Assembly: GCF_033100115.1 (NCBI RefSeq)
Contig: NZ_CP136910.1
Span: 4,343,001-4,407,000, forward strand
Source of the DNA: Anaerocolumna sp. AGMB13020
GTDB lineage: Bacteria; Bacillota; Clostridia; Lachnospirales; Lachnospiraceae
Reading direction: 5' to 3'
DNA: 64,000 nt
Part shown: positions 48,758-57,028 of the stretch, in pieces
Layout: every line of letters starts with the position of its first letter
Position numbering within the stretch: the first letter of the stretch is position 1
Notes under the pieces: model-generated
What the model was told of the DNA's origin: nothing
The model's database searches: none
The model's input: the letters and a program-made list of their open reading frames with translations, nothing else
Translations under genes and position numbers: made by a program

Positions 48758-48860
48758 TTGACAGTTGGATTTCGGTTTTGTTATAATCAAAGCGAAGAAT
48801 ACATGTAACGGATGAAAGATATCGTGCTGTAACCAAACGAAATTCTAGCTATCGTTTGGT
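48758..48860 (+). promoter_or_regulatory. Promoter and 5' hairpin of DUF2500 gene
   Basis: TTGACA (48758-48763), 18 bp, TATAAT (48782-48787). A perfect 9-bp hairpin ACCAAACGA (48832-48840) with TCGTTTGGT (48852-48860) ends a few bases before the AAGAGG ribosome binding site. It could affect translation or mRNA stability. The region 48471-48757 shows nothing else. Confidence 0.6.
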
Positions 48861-48876
48861 GGAAAAGAGGATTTTG

Positions 48877-49290
48877 ATGGATGGGTTTAATACTGGGTTT
48901 AGCGATGGTTTTGGAAATGGTTTCATAGGAAATGCTTTTCCGAGGATTTTTACAATTATTTTTCTGTTGATATTTGGATTTATTTTATTTGGGGTAATAA
49001 CCGCAATCAGACAGGGTATCAAAAATAGTAATTCACCTGTTCTTACAGTAGAAGCAAAAGTAGTTGCCAAACGAACCAGTGTTTCTCATAGTACAAATAA
49101 CACAGTGGACGGCTTCGCTTCTTCCAGTTCAAGTACCTGGTATTATGCTACATTCGAAGTAGAGAGCGGTGACCGGATGGAGTTCTCAGTCAGTGGCAGA
49201 GAATATGGAATGTTGGCAGAAGGAGATTACGGCAAATTAAAATTTCAGGGAACCAGATATTTAGAATTTACCAGGAATACAGCCTTATAG
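48877..49290 (+). CDS. DUF2500 family membrane protein
   Basis: A 137-residue protein with an N-terminal Gly/Phe/Asn-rich stretch (DGFNTGFSDGFGNGF), one membrane span (about residues 25-47), and an external or cytoplasmic beta domain with VEAKVVAKRTSVSH, TWYYATFEVESGDRMEFSV and the YGMLAEGDYGKLKFQGTRYL ending typical of DUF2500. Function is unknown. ATG 48877 follows AAGAGG; an extension to 48856 has no better site. It is a single gene. Confidence 0.8.
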   Translation: MDGFNTGFSDGFGNGFIGNAFPRIFTIIFLLIFGFILFGVITAIRQGIKNSNSPVLTVEAKVVAKRTSVSHSTNNTVDGFASSSSSTWYYATFEVESGDRMEFSVSGREYGMLAEGDYGKLKFQGTRYLEFTRNTAL

Positions 49291-49459
49291 GTATATAAGC
49301 CGCTGATAAGCCTAAGTTTGACGGCAGGCATGATTGTTATCTGCTTGCAGTATTCGTACTCTTTGCCGGAGGCAATTTGCAACATCTGTAATACATTGCT
49401 TTAGGAAGTAGCAGTGTTGAAATACCGCTGATATGCATTGAAGTACAGGGGAATATAAC

Positions 49460-49520
49460 GTAGTGTATGTCAAATTAAAAAAATCAAATTGAAATATGTC
49501 AAATTGAAAATATGTCAAAT
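49460..49520 (+). repeat. Short direct repeat, ATGTCAAATTGAA word, about 4 copies
   Basis: ATGTCAAATT and variants recur at 15-20 bp steps within about 60 bp. It is a small array in the same gap that holds the longer 20-bp array at 49766. Other parts of 49291-50000 carry no gene, and no SAM, T-box or B12 riboswitch was recognised. Confidence 0.6.
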
Positions 49521-49765
49521 TGAGAGTTAAGAAGGTTTTAATGAGGTTTCAAAGATTCCGGAGTAATGAATAAAAATACGAATATTCTTTCAATAGAACA
49601 AAAAGTCTTAGGGATGGAAAGGTTTATTGCAGCTTCAAGCAGTATCCTTTCTTTTTTATTATCCGAAAAATAATTCTTGTAGACAAGTCATTCATTTCTG
49701 ATTATGATATAAGAAATGAAATTACATAAAGGGAATAAAGTCAGATAGAAGATATGAGACACAAG

Positions 49766-49945
49766 ATGAAATGAAAAGTATACGGAAGAAATGAAAAGTA
49801 TACGGAAGAAATGAAAAGTATACGGAAGAAATGAAAAGTACACGGAAGAAATGAAAAGTACACAGAAGAAATGCAAGTGCACGGAAGAAATGAAAAGTAT
49901 ACAGACGAGATGAAATTGCACATAAGAAATGAAATAAAACGGAAA
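49766..49945 (+). repeat. Tandem repeat array, 20-bp unit, about 9 copies
   Basis: The unit is AGAAATGAAAAGTATACGGA, first copies near-identical, later ones with small changes (CACGGA, CACAGA, one 18-19 bp unit). It ends about 55 bp upstream of the start codon of the methionine gene at 50001, so it probably lies in its promoter or leader region. Purines dominate on the plus strand. Confidence 0.92.
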
Positions 49946-50000
49946 GAAATCTGAATAAATATACCATTAGTATTCTACTTCAAACAGAGAGGATTAAACT

Positions 50001-51803
50001 ATGGAGTTAAGGGACTACCTAAAAGAACACAAATTGATAACAGATGGAGCCATGGGAACCTATTATTCCAGGCTGCTAAACAATGATAATGCTGTATCCG
50101 AATACGGTAATATTAAGAAAGAAGATATAATCGTTGACATTCATAAAGCATATATCAAAGCCGGTGCAGTGTTAATCAGAACAAATACCTTTGCTGCCAA
50201 TAAGCAAACCCTTTCAAAGTTTGGAGAAGAACAGAAAGAATTGATTAAGAATGCCTACGGGCTGGCGCAAAGGGCTGTAAAAGAAGCGAAAGCAGAAGGA
50301 TTCACAAACGCACAAGATATTTATATCGCCTGTGATATAGGGCCTATACCTGAAAATGGTACCAGAACGGAAGAGGATATACTGGCAGAATATCTGGAGA
50401 TGTGTGATGCCTTTCTGGAAGCGGGCGGAGAAGTATTTCTTTTTGAGACTTTTTCGGATTTCTATTACTTAAAAAATGTCACCGCATATATCAAAAAGAA
50501 AAAACCAGAGGCTTTTATCATTACGAATTTCTGTCTTAATAAGAATGGTTTTACCACCAAGGGAATCAGTGCCAGAACCATACTCGAGACCATTGAAAAA
50601 ATGGAGGAGATCGAGGCGGGAGGCTTCAACTGTGGTATTGGTTCAGGACACATGAATCAGATTCTGAAACGTCTGCCTTTCCCGGAGAAGAAATTCATAG
50701 CTGCAATGCCCAATGCCGGTTATCCGGAACAGTTTAAGAACCGCCTGGTCTTTATGGATAATGAAGGATATTTTAGGGAGAATCTTCAAAGGATATGTGA
50801 TCTGGGTGTTGATATTATCGGAGGCTGCTGCGGTACAACGCCGGATTATATTCAGAATATGTCAGAGCGGCTTCTGTTAAGAGAGGACTACAGGGGAGTC
50901 AGAAAAGACCTGGCAGAATTAAAGGAAAGCAAAGTTGAAGTCCGAACCAATGATTTCTATGAGCTCTTTAAGACAAACAAGAAAGTAGTTGCAGTGGAGC
51001 TGGACCCCCCTTTTGATGCAAAGGATGAAAAGGTTATAGCCTGTGCCCTTAAATTGAAAGAAACAGGGACAGATATCATAACCATTGCGGATTCTCCAAT
51101 GGGAAGAAGCAGAGTGGATTCCATTCTGATGGCTCTAAAGCTGCATAATGAAACAGGTTTACCTGTTATGCCCCATGTATGCTGCCGGGATAAGAATATG
51201 ATTTCCATGCGTTCCACCTTGCTGGGAGCGTACTTAGGAGGAATACGCAATATATTGATTGTAACCGGAGATCCTATTCCCAGTGAACACAGACAATCTA
51301 CTACCGGTGTATTCGACTACAACTCCATTCAGCTCATGAATTATGTAAAGGAAATGAACAGAGAACATTTTCCCGAGGAACTTCTCTATTATGGTGGTGC
51401 CTTGAATTATGGACGAGGTCCCATTGAGAAGGTGGTTGAAAGGATGGAGAAGAAGATTGAAGCCGGTGCCGGATATTTTCTTACACAGCCTGTATATTCA
51501 GAGGAAGACATGCGGCGTCTGGAAGAAATCAAGAAGAGGGTAAATACCAGGATCTTATGCGGAATCATGCCTCTTGTAAGCTACACCAATGCAAATTTTA
51601 TCAAGAATGAGATATCTGGTATCAATGTACCAGACTGGGTAGTGGAAAGATATCGTCCGGATATGGAGAAAGAAGAAGCAGAATGGGTAGCAGCAGATAT
51701 TGCAAGTGAAATTATAAGGGATATAAGTCCTTTTGCAGATGGTTATTACTTTATGCTTCCCTTTAACAGGGTAAGCCTGATGGAAAAAATTAAGATAGTA
51801 TAG
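50001..51803 (+). CDS. Bifunctional homocysteine S-methyltransferase / methylenetetrahydrofolate reductase
   Basis: A 600-residue fusion. The N-terminal half (about residues 1-295) is a homocysteine methyltransferase barrel: LITDGAMGTYYSRLL, IRTNTFAANKQTL, a Cys in GGFNCGIGSGHMNQIL, and the zinc pair IIGGCCGTTPDYI. The C-terminal half (about 310-600) is MetF-type MTHFR: VAVELDPPFDAK, a TGTDIITIADSP stretch, PHVCCRDKN, then ILIVTGDPIP and YFLTQPVY. It generates methyl-THF and may pass methyl groups to homocysteine, as in YitJ-type proteins. GAGAGGA precedes the ATG. It heads a methionine cluster with the unknown 133-residue protein and MetH. Confidence 0.95.
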   Translation: MELRDYLKEHKLITDGAMGTYYSRLLNNDNAVSEYGNIKKEDIIVDIHKAYIKAGAVLIRTNTFAANKQTLSKFGEEQKELIKNAYGLAQRAVKEAKAEGFTNAQDIYIACDIGPIPENGTRTEEDILAEYLEMCDAFLEAGGEVFLFETFSDFYYLKNVTAYIKKKKPEAFIITNFCLNKNGFTTKGISARTILETIEKMEEIEAGGFNCGIGSGHMNQILKRLPFPEKKFIAAMPNAGYPEQFKNRLVFMDNEGYFRENLQRICDLGVDIIGGCCGTTPDYIQNMSERLLLREDYRGVRKDLAELKESKVEVRTNDFYELFKTNKKVVAVELDPPFDAKDEKVIACALKLKETGTDIITIADSPMGRSRVDSILMALKLHNETGLPVMPHVCCRDKNMISMRSTLLGAYLGGIRNILIVTGDPIPSEHRQSTTGVFDYNSIQLMNYVKEMNREHFPEELLYYGGALNYGRGPIEKVVERMEKKIEAGAGYFLTQPVYSEEDMRRLEEIKKRVNTRILCGIMPLVSYTNANFIKNEISGINVPDWVVERYRPDMEKEEAEWVAADIASEIIRDISPFADGYYFMLPFNRVSLMEKIKIV

Positions 51804-51891
51804 AGTTATGAAAACGATAGATAAAAGAAGATGTCTATAGAATGATTTCCAAAAAATAATGTGTCCAAGGTTATGGGTACAGTATAGAAAA

Positions 51892-52020
51892 CTGGATAAA
51901 AAGAAACTGGATAAAAAGAATCTGGATAAAAAGAATCTGGATAAAAAGAATCTGGATAAAAAGAATCTGGATAAAAAGAATCTGGATAAAAAGAATCTGG
52001 ATAAAAAGAAAACCAGATAA
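51892..52020 (+). repeat. Tandem repeat array, 15-bp unit, 8 exact copies, then decay
   Basis: The unit CTGGATAAAAAGAAT (last base T or A) repeats eight times from 51892, then degenerates as AACCAGATAAG, AACAAGATAAA, AAACTAGATTAAAAG and similar words to about 52130. It fills the gap between the metF-like gene and the 133-residue gene. The plus strand is purine-rich. Confidence 0.93.
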
Positions 52021-52148
52021 GAGAAAAACAAGATAAAAAAACTAGATTAAAAGAAAACGAAATAAAATGAAAACTAATAAAAAGATACTAAATAAAAATA
52101 AAACGATAAAATAAACGATAAATAAATGAAAAGGTCTAAGGTGTAACT

Positions 52149-52550
52149 ATGAGGGATGTTGAGGATAAGCCGATCGTAAGGGAGTCCTTTGCCATGGCAT
52201 ATAAAGGAGGAGAGATCTGGTTTGAGCAGCTGGATGCTCTTTATGGGCATAAGGAGCTGGTGATGGAGAAGTTTCATAAGGATATGGAAATACTTAAGCG
52301 ACCTTCTTCTACCGGTCTGGTAGCTGTTAACATAAACCAGACGGTTATAGAGGAAGACATGGCAAAGGATATACTTGATCGGCTGATAGAATTGAACAAA
52401 TTGCGCAAGGTAGTTTTTGTAGGAACCGATAAGAAGATAAAACATTTTTTAAAGGTCAGGTTGAAAGAACAGAGGGATAAAACTACCTTTGTTTGTTCCT
52501 TTATAGATGATTATGAAAAGGCAAAGACCTGGCTGGTCGGAAAGATATAA
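52149..52550 (+). CDS. Uncharacterised 133-residue protein in methionine cluster
   Basis: I do not recognise the family with confidence. The protein is cytoplasmic, with an alternating strand/helix pattern; TGLVAVNINQTVIEEDMAKDI and KVVFVGTDKKIKHFLKVRL look like a small alpha/beta domain, weakly reminiscent of STAS/SpoIIAA folds. It is not a MetH reactivation domain, whose RxxxGYP motifs are absent. It sits between the homocysteine methyltransferase/MTHFR gene and metH, so a role near methionine or B12 metabolism is possible. The ribosome binding site (AAGGTG) is modest. Confidence 0.6.
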   Translation: MRDVEDKPIVRESFAMAYKGGEIWFEQLDALYGHKELVMEKFHKDMEILKRPSSTGLVAVNINQTVIEEDMAKDILDRLIELNKLRKVVFVGTDKKIKHFLKVRLKEQRDKTTFVCSFIDDYEKAKTWLVGKI

Positions 52551-52685
52551 CAGCAGAAATGTACAAGTTGAATTAATTAGTCTTTACCTGTCCAAGCATA
52601 AAAGACCATATAAGCAAGCTTTTTATACTGGTACAGGAACAGGAGTAAACGAAAACGCAGCGATAGATTCAGGAAAGAGGTTACC

Positions 52686-55175
52686 ATGACAAGAAAAGAA
52701 TTCAGAGAGCTGACAAAGCAGAAAATTGTACTCTTAGACGGAGCAACTGGAAGTAATATGCAAAAAGCGGGAATGCCTACCGGCGTATGTCCGGAGGAAT
52801 GGATACGAAAGAACCCGGATGTTCTGATTAATCTGCAAAAAGCCTATATCGAAGCCGGAACGGATATTCTTTATGCACCTACTTTTACCGGTAACCGAAT
52901 AAAGCTTACCGAATACGGCCTTGCAGACAGTATTGCAGAGATTAATGAAGAACTTGTGAAGCTGTCTAAACAGGCAGTAACAGAAGCGGCTGCTGACAGA
53001 AAAGTCTATATCGCCGGAGATCTTACCATGACCGGGCAGCAGCTATACCCAGTGGGAACACTTCGTTTTGAAGAATTGGTAGAGATATACAAGGAGCAGA
53101 TTGCTTATTTGTTATTAGCTGGAGTTGATCTATTTGTCATCGAGACAATGATGAGCCTGCAGGAATGCAGAGCCGCCCTCCTGGCAGTAAAAGAAACCTG
53201 TGAGTTACCTGTTATGATAACCCTTACCTTTAACGAGAATAACAGAACCCTTTATGGTACGGACCCGGTAACGGCAATTACTGTGCTTCAGAAAATGGGA
53301 GCGGATGCCGTAGGTGTCAACTGTTCCACCGGTCCGGAAGGCATGAAGGAAATCGTAAGTGAAATGAAAAAGTATTCTTCTGTACCCATCATTGCAAAAC
53401 CCAATGCAGGTTTGCCAAAGCTTGTAAAGGATGAAACGGTCTTTTCTATGGCGGGAAAAGAATTTGCGGAAGAAACCAGAGGACTTGTGGAGGCAGGAGC
53501 AGGGATTATCGGTGGTTGCTGCGGAACCACACCAGAGCATTTAGCTATGCTAAAGGCTTCCGTCAGCGAACTTCCGATACCGGAACCTACTCCGGAAAAA
53601 GTAAGGATTCTCACAACGGAACGTAAAGCTCTTAAGATTAAGGATAATGGGAAATTCCTTGTAATCGGTGAACGAATCAACCCGACCGGTAAGAAAGCCC
53701 TTCAGGAAGAATTAAGACAGGGTAATTATCAGATGGTTACGGATTTTGCAAGGCAGCAGGAAGAAGACGGTGCGGATATTCTGGATGTTAATATGGGGAT
53801 GAACGGTATTGATGAGAAAGAAGCCATGCTTGAAGCAATCTATGAGATAACAGGCTTTTCGGGACTGCCCCTAAGCATTGATACAAGCCATATCAGCGTA
53901 ATGGAAGCCGCTCTGAGGATCTATCCGGGACGTGCTCTTATTAACTCCATATCGCTGGAAAAGGAGAAATTTGAAAAACTAATCCCCCTTGCCCGTAAAT
54001 ACGGAGCTATGTTTATACTGCTTCCTCTATCTGATAAAGGTTTACCGAAGGATCTGGAGGAGAAGAAAGAGATTATCCGTACAATTGTAGAAGCAGCAGA
54101 AAGAAATGGTCTCGAGAAAGACGATATAATCGTAGACGGGCTTGTAAATACCGTAGGAGCCAATCGTGACGCAGCACTGCAGACCCTTGAGACCATCAGG
54201 TACTGCAAGGAAGAGCTTGGACTGGCTACGGTAGTGGGGTTGTCCAATATATCTTTTGGACTCCCTGAGAGGCAGTACGTAAACAGTACTTTTCTGGCAC
54301 TTGCAATCAGGGAAGGACTGACCATGGCAATAGCAAATCCTTCTCAGGAACTGTTGATGAACACAGCCTTTGCAGCAGATCTTCTGGCAGCCAAAGAAGA
54401 GTCAGATATCAGGTATATTAAAAGAGTAACGGAAAGGCCATCTTCTGTTGTAACCAGAAAGGAAGAAACTCTTAAGAAGTCGGGAGCAGATTCTTCCGGG
54501 AACCAGGAAGGCAGAGCAGGAAGCCCGGCAATTTTTGAGGGGAATAAAATCTATCAGGATATCTATGATGCGGTGATAAAGGGTAATAAAAGAGAGATTG
54601 CAGCACGTGTCAAGGAGGCTCTGAAAGAAGAACTTAAACCTTCTTTCATTTTGGATGAGCTGCTGATACCGGGGATTAATGAAGTGGGCAGGCTCTTTGA
54701 CAAGCAGATTTATTTTCTTCCCCAGTTGATTGCGTCGGCGGAAGCCATGAAAATAGCAATTGATTATCTGGAGCCGCTGTTAAAAGACGGGCAGGAGGAG
54801 AAGAAGCTGGCAACGGTTGTTATAGCAACGGTTTCTGGAGATGTACATGATATCGGTAAGAATCTGGTGGTATTGATGCTTAAGAACTATGGTTTTCACG
54901 TCATTGATCTTGGCAAGGATGTACCCTCGGAAAAAATCATAGAAACAGCCAGAGAGCAGGAAGCGGATATTATTGCATTATCCGCCCTGATGACCACCAC
55001 CATGCTTGAAATGAAACGGGTTATAGCTCTGAAAAATGAAGCAGGACTAAAAGCAAAGGTTATTATTGGAGGTGCGGTAATTACACAAAGTTATGCGGAT
55101 GAGATAGGTGCAGACGGTTTTGCAGCAGATGCCGGAGAAACTGTAACAGTTGTAAAAAGGTTATTGAAGTTGTAA
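52686..55175 (+). CDS. metH: B12-dependent methionine synthase MetH (without reactivation domain)
   Basis: An 829-residue enzyme that transfers methyl from methyl-THF to homocysteine through cobalamin. Order: homocysteine-binding barrel (about 1-295; VLLDGATGSNMQK, VGVNCSTGPEGM, IIGGCCGTTPEHL with zinc Cys), pterin-binding barrel (about 315-590; VIGERINPTGKKALQEE, DGADILDVNMG), then cap and B12-binding domains (about 620-829) with DVHDIGKNLVVLMLKNYG carrying the cobalt-ligand His. The C-terminal SAM-dependent reactivation domain of E. coli MetH (1227 residues) is absent, as is common in Clostridia, where it is a separate protein. GAAAGAGG precedes the ATG. Confidence 0.97.
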   Translation: MTRKEFRELTKQKIVLLDGATGSNMQKAGMPTGVCPEEWIRKNPDVLINLQKAYIEAGTDILYAPTFTGNRIKLTEYGLADSIAEINEELVKLSKQAVTEAAADRKVYIAGDLTMTGQQLYPVGTLRFEELVEIYKEQIAYLLLAGVDLFVIETMMSLQECRAALLAVKETCELPVMITLTFNENNRTLYGTDPVTAITVLQKMGADAVGVNCSTGPEGMKEIVSEMKKYSSVPIIAKPNAGLPKLVKDETVFSMAGKEFAEETRGLVEAGAGIIGGCCGTTPEHLAMLKASVSELPIPEPTPEKVRILTTERKALKIKDNGKFLVIGERINPTGKKALQEELRQGNYQMVTDFARQQEEDGADILDVNMGMNGIDEKEAMLEAIYEITGFSGLPLSIDTSHISVMEAALRIYPGRALINSISLEKEKFEKLIPLARKYGAMFILLPLSDKGLPKDLEEKKEIIRTIVEAAERNGLEKDDIIVDGLVNTVGANRDAALQTLETIRYCKEELGLATVVGLSNISFGLPERQYVNSTFLALAIREGLTMAIANPSQELLMNTAFAADLLAAKEESDIRYIKRVTERPSSVVTRKEETLKKSGADSSGNQEGRAGSPAIFEGNKIYQDIYDAVIKGNKREIAARVKEALKEELKPSFILDELLIPGINEVGRLFDKQIYFLPQLIASAEAMKIAIDYLEPLLKDGQEEKKLATVVIATVSGDVHDIGKNLVVLMLKNYGFHVIDLGKDVPSEKIIETAREQEADIIALSALMTTTMLEMKRVIALKNEAGLKAKVIIGGAVITQSYADEIGADGFAADAGETVTVVKRLLKL

Positions 55176-55217
55176 GGGTAAGTTAGCAAAAGCGCAGGCA
55201 AGGGCTTTCATATACCT

Positions 55218-55262
55218 AAAAAACCACCATAAGTTTTTCAATCAGACTTATGGTGGTTTTTA
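55218..55262. terminator. Bidirectional terminator after metH
   Basis: Perfect 15-bp arms AAAACCACCATAAGT (55220-55234) and ACTTATGGTGGTTTT (55246-55260), flanked by A on one side and T on the other, between convergent genes. It can end both the metH transcript and the minus-strand membrane-protein transcript. Confidence 0.9.
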
Positions 55263-55355
55263 CTGAAGTTATCCTTAGCGATATCCTTAAACAGCAAGTT
55301 GTAAAATACAAGTTATTTGAACCGCTGATGGTATAACTGATAGTTATAAATCACG

Positions 55356-55916
55356 TTAACGATTATCAGAATCTTCCTCCAGTTCATCACATTGTTTATT
55401 ATATTTTTTAACTGCAAGTTCTCCCGTTATCCACTGAAAGAGAAGACTGAATACAAAAAAAGGAATAAACATCTGAACAGCACCCTTGAGGGCAGAAACT
55501 CCTTCAAACTGTGCATCCTGTACCCCAAAACCATAATGCAAGACAGTTGATACAATAACAATACCTGCAGACAGCCAGAGAGAATTCAAGACATAATGAA
55601 GTCTTCTTTTTTTTCTTCCGGAAATATTCACAGGCAGAAGTTTTCTGTTCAAACTCCGGGGAAGCATTGCCTCTATATGACTCTTTTCAGCTATAAGAAG
55701 AACAACACTGATTATTAAAATCAGACCGACTGCCCATCCGCAGTCATCCACACTTTTCGTGGTAATCACTTTATAAATTATTTCAAATATCAAATAGGTG
55801 TAGGCTGCCAGTACTGCCCACATACTGGCTTGCTGAGTGTTTCTCGTAATTCTCTCATCTTGGTGCAAATCAGCAGCTAGCTTTGCAGCAAGTTCCTTGG
55901 AATTTAATAACTTCAT
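55356..55916 (-). CDS. Membrane protein paired with XRE regulator (DUF6773-like)
   Basis: A 186-residue protein with four hydrophobic segments (about residues 31-50, 62-80, 112-132 and 148-165) and a charged C-terminus. The N-terminal stretch starting with KLLNSKELAAKLAADLHQDE and the RNTQQASMWAVLAAYTYL segment resemble clostridial membrane proteins found next to small YozG-type XRE regulators; the DUF6773 label is tentative. Its ATG overlaps the stop of the XRE gene (ATGA), so the two are co-translated. Function is unknown; such pairs may act as sensor plus regulator or self-regulated membrane proteins. Confidence 0.7.
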   Translation of the reverse strand: MKLLNSKELAAKLAADLHQDERITRNTQQASMWAVLAAYTYLIFEIIYKVITTKSVDDCGWAVGLILIISVVLLIAEKSHIEAMLPRSLNRKLLPVNISGRKKRRLHYVLNSLWLSAGIVIVSTVLHYGFGVQDAQFEGVSALKGAVQMFIPFFVFSLLFQWITGELAVKKYNKQCDELEEDSDNR

Positions 55917-56113
55917 TCTTCATCCTCCCAAAAAAGATCATTCAAAGTTTTATCTGTTGCGCGGCAAATTGCAATACATAGGTTCAAAGTGGGATTATAT
56001 TTTCCGCTTTCGATTAATCCTATGGTCTGCCTGGTAACGCCTATAGCTGCAGCCAGGTCTTCCTGAGACATATCCTTTTCAATACGCGCTAATTTCATTT
56101 TTATATTTTTCAT
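55913..56113 (-). CDS. Small XRE-family transcriptional regulator (YozG-like)
   Basis: A 66-residue protein that is little more than a helix-turn-helix: MSQEDLAAAIGVTRQTIGLIE (about residues 15-35) and ESGKYNPTLNLCIAICRAT, ending DLFWEDEE. It belongs to the short regulator type (YozG) that usually precedes a membrane protein gene, as here. It probably binds its own promoter in the adjoining AT-rich spacer. AGGTGAT precedes the ATG. Confidence 0.92.
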   Translation of the reverse strand: MKNIKMKLARIEKDMSQEDLAAAIGVTRQTIGLIESGKYNPTLNLCIAICRATDKTLNDLFWEDEE

Positions 56114-56349
56114 TTTATCACCTGAAACAGAGTATATAGTATAAATTGCAAAATGTCAAATATATATTGCATTTTTATTTTAAAAATTGAGGTATGACAG
56201 ACATGGAGGTAATGGCAGGTATGACAGGTATGGATAGGAGGTATAATTCATATGAATCATATGAATTACGCATAAATTGTGCAAATTTAAAACAATAAAA
56301 GGTGTTTTCTTCGTCCATTTATGTAAAATGCTGTTTTTCAAAAGTTCTA
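56114..56349. other. Intergenic region between XRE and MarR units
   Basis: AT-rich spacer. It contains a palindromic pair AATTCATATGAATC / ATATGAATT (about 56246-56268) and a small degenerate repeat of GGTATGACAGG and ATGGA words (56191-56243). It must hold the minus-strand promoter of the XRE gene, which could not be fixed. Confidence 0.4.
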
Positions 56350-56412
56350 TTGACTTCATTGAAAAAAGAATTATAATATTGGTTGAGCATCTCAATAGTT
56401 GAGGTACTCAAC
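56350..56412 (+). promoter_or_regulatory. Promoter and MarR-type operator of the exporter operon
   Basis: TTGACT (56350-56355), 16 bp, TATAAT (56372-56377). Directly downstream, at the expected start of transcription, lies the dyad GTTGAGCATCTCAA-TAG-TTGAGGTACTCAAC (56382-56412), whose 14-base arms are complementary at 12 positions. Its size and position fit a MarR-dimer operator blocking the promoter, so autorepression of the marR-ABC unit is likely. Confidence 0.8.
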
Positions 56413-56475
56413 AAAATGAGAGCAAAAGAATATAAGAGCTCGGTACTGGGGAGTTCTTGAGGAGGAATCGTGATA

Positions 56476-56991
56476 ATGGCAGATAAACGGGAAGATGAGG
56501 AGTATGAAGGAACCATAAGTCAGGAGTTCATCACCACCTTGAATAAAGTACGCAAGCTCATGGGAAGACTTCATGGAAACAGAAGTCTCTATCCGGCTGA
56601 ATTTATGATGTTAGGCGCAATACATCATGGTGGAAAGCATTGCGGAGTGAAGGAAGCCGAGACAAACGAGCCGGGTGTACGTGTCGGTGAACTTAGTAAA
56701 ATGGTTCATTCTACCAAGTCGGCCACGTCTAAGATGCTGAAAGCTTTAGAAGAAAAGGGTTATGTAATGAGAATAACTGATACCAAAGACCGTCGTGTCG
56801 TATATATATGCCTGACGGACAGAGGACATGAGATTATCCAGGAGTCAATATCGCAGCTGCGCATATTTACGGATAATACTATTCTGAAAATGGGAGAAAA
56901 TAACACGAGAAGCTTGATAGAAATGCTAAACAAGTTATATGACGCCATGGTCGAGGTGTTGGGGGAATCAGATAAAACGGATGATTTCTAA
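56476..56991 (+). CDS. MarR family transcriptional regulator
   Basis: A 171-residue winged-helix regulator. The recognition region reads VGELSKMVHSTKSATSKMLK followed by ALEEKGYVMRITDTKDRRVV and the family-typical YICLTDRGHEII (the DxRxxxxxLTxxG wing). A predicted dimer helix at both ends completes the fold. ATG 56476 lies 9 bases after GGAGGA; an upstream GTG (56470) is too close. It precedes the two ABC exporter genes by 37 bp and shares a promoter with a MarR-type dyad, so it likely controls their expression in response to a small molecule. Confidence 0.94.
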   Translation: MADKREDEEYEGTISQEFITTLNKVRKLMGRLHGNRSLYPAEFMMLGAIHHGGKHCGVKEAETNEPGVRVGELSKMVHSTKSATSKMLKALEEKGYVMRITDTKDRRVVYICLTDRGHEIIQESISQLRIFTDNTILKMGENNTRSLIEMLNKLYDAMVEVLGESDKTDDF

Positions 56992-57028
56992 GGGCAACAA
57001 AGTAAGAACATATTAGAAAGGAGCACCC

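Noticed and set aside
49688-49967. Three overlapping minus-strand frames rich in Phe and Ser over the 20-bp array
   Set aside because: They are by-products of the purine-rich repeats read on the other strand, giving the same FLPYTFHF-type words in every frame.
49291-50000. SAM or cobalamin riboswitch before the methionine genes
   Set aside because: No match to the S-box or B12-box conserved words; the region is taken up by repeats.
51555-52031. Minus-strand frame with many FFLSR repeats
   Set aside because: It is the reverse reading of the 15-bp array continuing over the end of the metF-like gene; no start signals.
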